Assembly: GCF_001429545.1 (NCBI RefSeq)
Contig: NZ_LMSP01000045.1
Location: forward strand, 187,731 to 251,730
Source of the DNA: Paenibacillus sp. Soil787
GTDB taxonomy: Bacteria > Bacillota > Bacilli > Paenibacillales > NBRC-103111
Direction of reading: 5' to 3'
DNA length: 64,000 bases
A program made the translations under genes and the position numbers. Under the pieces are notes generated by a model, which saw only the letters and a list, made by a program, of their open reading frames with translations, was not told where the DNA came from and did not search any database. Position 1 is the stretch's first letter. Every line of letters begins with the position of its first letter. Positions 58,928-64,000 of the stretch are shown here, piece by piece.

Positions 58928-60100
58928 ATGAAAGATAAACTCAAGATTGGAATTACCTGTTATCCAACTTTAGGTGGTTCAGGTGTTGTTGCTACGGAAC
59001 TTGGCAAGCTGCTTGCCGAAAAAGGGCACGAGGTTCATTTTATTACACATAGCATGCCTTTTCGTTTGGGCAAATTTCATAAAAATATTTTTTATCATGA
59101 AGTAGAAGTCAGTCAATATTATGTCTTTCGGTATCCGCCTTATGACCTTTCTCTCGCTAGTAAATTAGCGCAGGTCGCCAAGATGGAGGAGCTGGATTTA
59201 CTACATGTTCATTATGCCATTCCTCATGCCGTATGCGCACTTCTGGCGAAACAGATGGTTGGAAGTAAGCTCAAGGTAGTCACTACTCTCCATGGAACTG
59301 ATATAACGGTTCTGGGACAGGATCAATCCATTTCCGACTTGATTCGTTACGCCATTAATGAAAGCGATGCGGTTACAGCGGTTTCGAAAGATTTAATTAA
59401 AGAAACAAGAGAATTATTGGACATCGACCGTGACATTGATCTAACCTATAATTTCGTCGATAAACGGGTGTACTACCCGCGTGATATTACGAAGCTTAGA
59501 GGCGAGTTTGCCCGGCCGGATGAGAAGATTCTTATTCATATTTCTAATTTCAGACCTGTCAAACGTGTGCAGGATGTTATTGATATTTTTGCAAAAGTTA
59601 GTACGGAGATTCCGTCGCGCCTCTTGTTCGTTGGAGAAGGTCCTGATCTATCCAAAATGATTGCAAAAGTTAAGGAACTTGGACTCGCAGATAAAGTTAC
59701 GTTCTGTGGTAAACAGGATGATGTAGCGCAGGTGATCTCCCTTGCCGACGTGATGCTGCTTCCTTCGGAAAAAGAGAGCTTCGGTCTAGTCGCTCTAGAA
59801 GCAATGGCTTGTGGAGTACCAACAATCGGTTCCAATGCCGGCGGGATTCCCGAACTCATTACGCACGGTGAAACCGGCTATTTAGCAGATGTTGGGGATA
59901 CTGATAAAATGGCCGAACATGTCGTAAACTTACTTAGTAATCAAGTGTTGTATGAGCGAGTGTCGCAGAATTGCTTGACTCGTGCTCGGCATACCTTCTG
60001 TAATGATATAACTACGGTTCAATATGAGGAAATTTATTATCGCGTACTGGGAAGAGAGCTTCCAGAATCCCATCGCATTACAGCTTCGTCCTGTCAATAA
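58928..60100 (+). CDS. bshA: Bacillithiol glycosyltransferase BshA
   Basis: This protein of about 390 aa is a GT4 enzyme that joins GlcNAc to malate, the first bacillithiol step. It has LKIGITCYPTLGGSGVVATEL, HVHYAIPHA, the GT4 signature SFGLVALEAMACGVPTIGSNAGG and PELITHGETGYL. ATG 58925 or 58928 are both possible; GAGGTG precedes. Confidence 0.95.
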   Translation: MKDKLKIGITCYPTLGGSGVVATELGKLLAEKGHEVHFITHSMPFRLGKFHKNIFYHEVEVSQYYVFRYPPYDLSLASKLAQVAKMEELDLLHVHYAIPHAVCALLAKQMVGSKLKVVTTLHGTDITVLGQDQSISDLIRYAINESDAVTAVSKDLIKETRELLDIDRDIDLTYNFVDKRVYYPRDITKLRGEFARPDEKILIHISNFRPVKRVQDVIDIFAKVSTEIPSRLLFVGEGPDLSKMIAKVKELGLADKVTFCGKQDDVAQVISLADVMLLPSEKESFGLVALEAMACGVPTIGSNAGGIPELITHGETGYLADVGDTDKMAEHVVNLLSNQVLYERVSQNCLTRARHTFCNDITTVQYEEIYYRVLGRELPESHRITASSCQ

Positions 60101-60126
60101 GAGGATGTTAGCAGGTTAGGAGTAAC

Positions 60127-61449
60127 ATGTCGGATGTTGTTAAAGTAAAAGTAATAGATCCTGGAGCTTCTATCGTTCTCACTAAGCTTACAGAAGCAGG
60201 TTATGAGGCGTATCTTGTAGGTGGTTGCGTTCGTGATGCTGTGCTTGGCCGACCGATCAAGGACATCGACATAGCGACGTCTGCATTGCCGGAGCAGGTG
60301 ATGTCCTGCTTCCCGCGAACGGCGCCGACAGGGCTGCAGCACGGCACCGTAACCGTTATCCTGTCACAGGGGACCTATGAGGTGACGACGTTCCGTAAGG
60401 AAACGGAGTATGAGGGCTTCCGCCGCCCGACATCTGTCGAATACATTTCGGATTTGACGGAGGATTTGAAGCGGCGCGATTTTACGATGAACGCGATGGC
60501 CATGGACGCGGCGGGCTTTGTATTAGATCCTTTTGCAGGGCAGAAGGATCTGGAACTGGGCGTGCTGCGCTGCGTCGGGGCAGCAGAGGAGCGATTCGGC
60601 GAAGATGCGCTGCGCATGCTTCGCTGTGTTCGTTTTGCCTCGACCTATGGACTGGAGGTCGAGTCGAGTACGTGGCAGGCGCTGCTTGCGCAAGCTCCGC
60701 TGCTGCGCCACATCGCAATGGAGCGCGTGCGCAGCGAGCTGCAGCGCATGATCGAAGGGCCAGCCCCAGCGCGGGCTGTGCGGTTGCTGCTGGCGAGCCG
60801 CCTCACGGCACACCTCAAAAAGCAGCTGCCGCTGCCTTTTGAGCGCTGGCTCGCCTGGGATGACGCGCTGGACGCTGTCAGCGCGCTGTCAGGGCAGCAT
60901 GACCGCTGGGGCATGCTGCTGATGCTTCTGGAGATGCCGGCGGACACGGTCCGCACGGCGCTCCAGGAGCTGACCTTCTCCCGCGCCGATTGCGAAGCGG
61001 TCGTGGCGGTGCTGGCCCTGCGCGAGGCTGTGGCCGCGCAGCTTACGGGCGGCGGCGCTTCGCAGGACGCCGCGCAAATGCAGGACCCGGCTCCGCTGGA
61101 GCGGGTCTGGAAGCTTGGCGCGGTGCGCAGCGGCGAAGCCGCTGCCCGCGCGCTTCTGCGGCTGCTGCGCGTGCTGCCGCAAAGCCTTGAGGAGCGCGGC
61201 GAGCTCGCGCGCTTCCTGCAGAGCGCCGCGCCGGAGGTACTGCGCCGCGGGGAGGCTTGGCTGAAGGAGGTTCCCTGCTTCAGCCTGAAGGAACTCGCCA
61301 TATCCGGCACGGATTTGGCGGAGGTGCTTGTCCGGCAGCCGGGCCCATGGATGGGCATACTGCTGCAGCAGCTGCTTGAAGGAACCGCGCTCGGTGAAAT
61401 TCCGAACGAGCGAGAATCACTTTTACTTGCCGCGCGGGCTGCTAAGTAG
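60127..61449 (+). CDS. cca: CCA tRNA nucleotidyltransferase
   Basis: This 440-aa class II enzyme adds CCA to tRNA ends, needed here because tRNA-Pro (23.8 kb) lacks CCA. It has the GGCVRDAVLGRPIKDIDIAT motif (GGxVRD and DxD near 33-52), TTFRKETEYEGFRRP, RRDFTMNAMAMD and FGEDALRMLRCVRFAS. From about 60240 to the end the gene is much more GC-rich than its neighbours, and the C-terminal half is alanine- and leucine-rich and poorly conserved. TAGGAGTAAC precedes the ATG. Confidence 0.93.
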   Translation: MSDVVKVKVIDPGASIVLTKLTEAGYEAYLVGGCVRDAVLGRPIKDIDIATSALPEQVMSCFPRTAPTGLQHGTVTVILSQGTYEVTTFRKETEYEGFRRPTSVEYISDLTEDLKRRDFTMNAMAMDAAGFVLDPFAGQKDLELGVLRCVGAAEERFGEDALRMLRCVRFASTYGLEVESSTWQALLAQAPLLRHIAMERVRSELQRMIEGPAPARAVRLLLASRLTAHLKKQLPLPFERWLAWDDALDAVSALSGQHDRWGMLLMLLEMPADTVRTALQELTFSRADCEAVVAVLALREAVAAQLTGGGASQDAAQMQDPAPLERVWKLGAVRSGEAAARALLRLLRVLPQSLEERGELARFLQSAAPEVLRRGEAWLKEVPCFSLKELAISGTDLAEVLVRQPGPWMGILLQQLLEGTALGEIPNERESLLLAARAAK

Positions 61450-61469
61450 CAGCGCAGCGCGGTTTTTTT
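61430..61469 (+). terminator. Intrinsic terminator overlapping the cca end
   Basis: CCGCGC (61430-61435) pairs with GCGCGG (61457-61462), with an inner GCTGCT/AGCAGC stem and seven Ts. It includes the cca stop codon. Confidence 0.75.
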
Positions 61470-61477
61470 AATAATGT

Positions 61478-61509
61478 GAATAAGGATGATATATAATGAA
61501 TCCTTATTC
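61478..61509. repeat. 10-bp inverted repeat
   Basis: GAATAAGGAT (61478-61487) and ATCCTTATTC (61500-61509) are perfect arms 12 nt apart, just after the cca terminator. Confidence 0.8.
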
Positions 61510-61516
61510 GTCGGTT

Positions 61517-61603
61517 TGTTGTAAAAACAATCATGACGCCTATGACGCCACCCCCAAGAAAGAAAATAATATGCTCTTACGTTTGTTATTTTCGTATAAA
61601 AGT
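61517..61603 (+). repeat. Repeat A, copy 1 (87 bp)
   Basis: It is about 88 percent identical by eye to 62121-62209. Both begin TGTTGTAAAAACAATCAT and end TTATTTTCGTATAAAAGT, and both keep GAAAATAA paired with TTATTTTC around a variable 16-nt loop. Confidence 0.85.
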
Positions 61604-61831
61604 TGAGTGTGAGGGCAGGTAGATAATCAAGAATAGGTTCACTGGCGGGTTAACATTAATTGTTTGACCTGCCGTAACCATATGACGTGCTCCGTTATCG
61701 GAGTGTATAGCAGAAAAGTTTGGTGCGAGGGCAGATAAAATAGTATTCTATTCAAATACTGATAAACAGCTGGTCGAATTCAGCTTTGTGGAGTGACTTC
61801 GGAGATATAAGCTGCTAATCTGCGGATCATA
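61604..61831 (+). other. Gene-free repeat-bearing sequence
   Basis: No reading frame or RNA gene is visible. A partial third copy of the right half of repeat A (AAAGTTTGGTGCGAGGGCAG, about 61712-61731) resembles 61600-61620. A CTCCG-TTAT-CGGAG hairpin lies near 61690. Confidence 0.6.
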
Positions 61832-62015
61832 GGGAACGAGGAGCCGCTATTTCGGTGATTATGCCGATTCCGTATCGGTACGCGGAACGTGGGGGCGTTA
61901 TTTTGGCGTTTTTCCAGTTTTTACACCTCGAAAGCGGAAATAGAGGCTCCTCGTTCCGCGAAAACGTGAAATACGTGTTTTTGCGCAAAATAAGGCTTCT
62001 ACGTTCCGCTAAAAT
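61832..62015. repeat. Four degenerate copies of a CGTTCCGC unit
   Basis: Two copies face left (61832-61853 and 61881-61908) and two face right (61934-61964 and 61983-62015). The shared core reads AAATA..GGCYCCTCGTTCCGC. The first and third are a 21-bp inverted repeat with one mismatch (GAAATAG.GGCTCCTCGTTCC). Confidence 0.8.
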
Positions 62016-62120
62016 CTAGTGATGCCTGTTGCGGGTTGAATTTGGGAAACGGATAGAAGAACATGGGTGCATCTTGCCTGATTGGGCCTTGAGATGGAGA
62101 TGTGCTCCTTAGTTGAAGTA

Positions 62121-62209
62121 TGTTGTAAAAACAATCATCACACCTACGATGACCACCTCCCAAGAATGAAAATAATGTGCTCTTATGTTTTTTATTTTCG
62201 TATAAAAGT
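62121..62209 (+). repeat. Repeat A, copy 2 (89 bp)
   Basis: See the copy at 61517. The differences lie mostly in two short blocks while the GAAAATAA/TTATTTTC pairing is kept. Confidence 0.85.
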
Positions 62210-62245
62210 GCAACAATTATTGCCTAGATCCCGCTCCAGCTCCTT

Positions 62246-62550
62246 TTTTGTTGCATAATGGAGTCAATTTCATAATTCAAAACCCTTGCTACATAAGGAC
62301 TTATACCGCATTCAAAAACAGTCACCTACTCCAAGATATCTATTAGGTGCCAAGATATCATGTTATTCTCCGTTTAAGTATTAAAAATCAGGGCATTTAA
62401 ACGGATAAATCTCTTTCTTAATTCTGTAATTGGTTTGAAGGAAATGAAGAAATAGCAGTCTCTAAAGGCTCTTATCCGATTCTTTTCTCCCGAATTCATA
62501 CTTGAAGAAATCGAACTTTTATTATGAAATTGACTCTAATGTACAACAAT
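62246..62550. mobile_element. MITE-like element with terminal inverted repeats (candidate)
   Basis: GAGTCAATTTCATAAT (62261-62276) and its exact complement ATTATGAAATTGACTC (62521-62536) form 16-bp perfect arms about 244 bp apart. Similarity continues outward (TTGTTG... on both). The interior is AT-rich with no gene and has smaller palindromes (CCGTTTAA/TTAAACGG, CACCTA/TAGGTG). No transposase is present. Confidence 0.45.
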
Positions 62551-62590
62551 TGGGCCTTATATAAAATATTTCGCAACAAATAGACTCGAA

Positions 62591-62611
62591 ATGTTGTACA
62601 GACTACAACAT
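62591..62611. repeat. Palindrome upstream of birA
   Basis: ATGTTGTA (62591-62598), CAGAC, TACAACAT (62604-62611) is a perfect 8-bp inverted repeat. It does not match the usual BirA operator (TGTnAAC... GTTnACA). The remaining 160 bp to birA holds no clear feature. Confidence 0.6.
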
Positions 62612-62772
62612 CAGCTTGCAAATTAACCTTTGGGAGGGTAAATTGTTATATAAATTCTGTAATTACAATAGCCACTCTAACTTCACGAAACTGCGAGTCG
62701 TTGAAATCAAACTTTGGAGTTTGCCAGTTGTGACATCCCATTAAATTACCGATAGATCGTGAGTGAAATCGA

Positions 62773-63741
62773 ATGAACAAACGTATATTAGAGCTGTTCC
62801 AAGAGTTCCCGGAAGCTTATGTTTCGGGCGAGGAAATCAGCCGACGACTTAACGTTAGCCGCACCGCGATCTGGAAGCATATCGAAGAGCTTCGAGCGGC
62901 AGGCTATGAATTTGAAGCTGCACCTCGCAAAGGGTATCGATTGCTGAGCAAGCCTAATTCATGGCAAGTGAATGAACTGTTGAGCGGATTGAAAACCAAG
63001 GTACTTGGTCAGAAAATCCATGTTTACGGGGAAGTCGAATCTACGCAGACAATTGCACACGCTCTCGTTGCTTCAGGTGCGCAAGAAGGCACGATTGTGC
63101 TAGCAGAGGCACAGACAGCAGGAAGAGGCAGAATGGGGCGTACGTGGCATTCTCCGGCCGGTAAAGGGATCTGGATGAGTTTGGTGTTAACACCGCGCAT
63201 TCCTGTTTTTTTCATGCCCCAATTAACGCTGCTAAGTGCGGTAGCACTGTGTCGCTCGATCCAGAAGGTTTGCCAGGTAGACATCGGCATCAAGTGGCCG
63301 AACGATCTTCTGATTAAAGGCAAGAAGGTTAGCGGCATTTTGCTGGAAAGCAGCGGGGAAGATGAACGGCTCAAGTATGTGATTGCAGGGATAGGCATCA
63401 GTGTGAATTTGAAGACGGAGGATTATCCCGAGGAACTGCGGAATATTGCGACTTCACTAGCGATTGAATCGGGTACTGACATCCCAAGAGAAAGTTTGGT
63501 ACAAGCTTTTCTTTTAGAGTTTGAAGAACTTTATGCACTTTATATGGAGAAAGGCTTCGCCCCAATCCGTTTGCTGTGGGAGGCTCTCAGTGTAACTTTA
63601 AAGCGGCCAATCCGCACGCATACACCTTCAGGTGTTATTGAAGGCATCGCTGACTCGTTGGATGATTCAGGTGCATTAACGGTAATAACGCAAGCTGGAG
63701 AGAAAATAAAGATCTATTCCGGAGATATTGAACTGAAGTAA
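62773..63741 (+). CDS. birA: Biotin--protein ligase / biotin operon repressor
   Basis: This 322-aa protein has an N-terminal winged helix (about 15-65, SGEEISRRLNVSRTAIWKHI, EELRAAGYEF, RKGYRLL) and a biotin ligase domain with ESTQTIAHAL, AEAQTAGRGRMGRTWHSP, GKGIWMSL and KWPNDLLIKGKKVSGILLE. It ligates biotin to carboxylases and, with its helix, represses biotin genes. The start ATG has a weak ribosome site. The order cca-birA is as in B. subtilis. Confidence 0.95.
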   Translation: MNKRILELFQEFPEAYVSGEEISRRLNVSRTAIWKHIEELRAAGYEFEAAPRKGYRLLSKPNSWQVNELLSGLKTKVLGQKIHVYGEVESTQTIAHALVASGAQEGTIVLAEAQTAGRGRMGRTWHSPAGKGIWMSLVLTPRIPVFFMPQLTLLSAVALCRSIQKVCQVDIGIKWPNDLLIKGKKVSGILLESSGEDERLKYVIAGIGISVNLKTEDYPEELRNIATSLAIESGTDIPRESLVQAFLLEFEELYALYMEKGFAPIRLLWEALSVTLKRPIRTHTPSGVIEGIADSLDDSGALTVITQAGEKIKIYSGDIELK

Positions 63742-63764
63742 AGGTATCAAATGGAAGCAATATT

Positions 63765-63773
63765 TGGTATAAT
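63765..63773 (+). promoter_or_regulatory. Promoter with extended -10
   Basis: TGGTATAAT, with TATAAT at 63768-63773 and a TGn just before. The -35 (TATCAA) is weak. It would start a leader of about 200 nt. Confidence 0.55.
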
Positions 63774-63857
63774 AGCATGACAAGGCGGTATCTTATAGGA
63801 ACTGCACTTGCAGCTTGACGGTTGATTGTTTAACAAAGGAATAGGACTTAAAACATG

Positions 63858-63956
63858 ATGTTGGATTCTGCTCTGAGCCTTATGGGACCGAGACAGAAGG
63901 ATCATTGGATTCTTTCTGCATGCGATCCTTTTAGCTCTTAGCTAAAAGGTTTTTTA
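63858..63956 (+). promoter_or_regulatory. Candidate attenuator leader
   Basis: A hairpin TCTG-C-TCT / AGA-CAGA spans about 63867-63897. AAGGATC (from about 63897) can pair with GATCCTT (to about 63930), which excludes the terminator at 63927-63949. This is the layout of a regulated terminator. By synteny the next gene should be panB, which in Firmicutes can be preceded by the 'pan' RNA motif; I cannot confirm that motif by eye. Confidence 0.4.
63927..63956 (+). terminator. Strong intrinsic terminator in the leader
   Basis: CCTTTTAGCT (63927-63936), CTT, AGCTAAAAGG (63940-63949) is a perfect 10-bp stem with Ts to 63955. Confidence 0.85.
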
Positions 63957-63982
63957 TTTTATATGAGGAAGCTGGGATACCG

Positions 63983-64000
63983 ATGGAACAACGTAAGCCG
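63983..64000 (+). CDS. Start of a gene cut by the window (possibly panB)
   Basis: ATG 63983 follows GAGGAAGCTGGG and reads MEQRKP to the edge. B. subtilis has panB at this place. The visible six codons cannot identify it. Confidence 0.35.

Noticed and set aside
60645..61358. 237-aa frame on the - strand inside cca
   Set aside because: It is a shadow of GC-rich sequence; the + strand has clear CCA-enzyme motifs.
62591..62611. BirA operator
   Set aside because: The palindrome lacks the TGTnAAC half-site and the spacing of known BirA operators.
62643..62744. 33-aa frame (TTG start, GGGAGGGTAAA upstream) before birA
   Set aside because: The ribosome site is fair, but the peptide has no recognisable feature and lies in the repeat island; worth ribosome profiling only.
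63858..63956. T-box or SAM riboswitch
   Set aside because: No T-box sequence (GGUGGNACCGCG) and no SAM core was seen in the leader.

Overview
The window is a stretch of core chromosome from an endospore-forming Gram-positive bacterium, most likely Paenibacillus or a close relative. The order of conserved genes follows the Bacillus subtilis ypdA-birA region: prsW, ypeB, ypfAB, cmk, rpsA-like, fni, yphA, der, gpsA, spoIVA, hup, mtrB, hepS/menG/hepT, ndk, cheR, aroC-aroB-aroH-trpEDCFBA-hisC-tyrA, ypiF, qcrABC, ypjABCD, dapB, mgsA, bshB1, bshA, cca, birA. Frequent TTG and GTG starts, strong AGGAGG ribosome sites, stalk (copper amine oxidase-like) domains and futalosine-route menaquinone genes fit Paenibacillaceae. 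Nearly everything is on the + strand; only a lipoprotein deacetylase (2119-2958) and a YitT-family protein (55042-55914) are on the - strand.

Layout. 1-9.6 kb: envelope, proteolysis and germination genes (CPBP fragment, CAP-domain protein, deacetylase lipoprotein, MecA-type adaptor, PrsW, YpeB, PilZ protein) and a primase-helicase-like fusion with a degraded TOPRIM site. 9.7-17.5 kb: cmk, plsC, S1-domain protein, fni, YphA, the YIEGIA pair, der, plsY. 17.6-23.7 kb: gpsA, sporulation genes (spoVIF, spoIVA), two 2Fe-2S ferredoxins around a nucleotidyltransferase-like gene, and HU. 23.8-32.7 kb: tRNA-Pro, a PAP2 protein, TRAP (mtrB), and a menaquinone block in which the futalosine-pathway genes mqnP, ubiX and mqnA sit between menG and hepT. 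32.7-44.2 kb: a 12-gene aromatic amino-acid supraoperon. 44.3-50.9 kb: a mixed segment (deacetylase, possible small RNA, ECF sigma/anti-sigma, phosphatase, unknown 386-aa protein, IDEAL protein, LCP protein). 50.9-61.5 kb: the bc-type complex, ypj genes, dapB, mgsA, bacillithiol genes and cca. 61.45-62.77 kb: a 1.3-kb gene-free island full of repeats. 62.8-64 kb: birA, then a leader with its own terminator before a gene that runs off the end.

Regulation visible in the sequence. The trp leader has NAG triplets at exact 5-nt spacing (35570-35637), an 8-nt antiterminator match and a UUCG terminator, which is TRAP attenuation; TRAP itself is encoded 10 kb upstream. A consensus promoter with a cre-like site drives a candidate ~75-nt RNA at 45329-45402. 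Short hairpins with TAAA/TAAG/TTAC loops sit just before the ribosome sites of gpsA, ndk and a small HTH gene, and related sequence precedes aroC. I found no mobile gene, CRISPR array, prophage or defence system. The best candidates for something undescribed are the 45.3-kb RNA locus, the 61.5-62.6-kb repeat island and the structured leaders.
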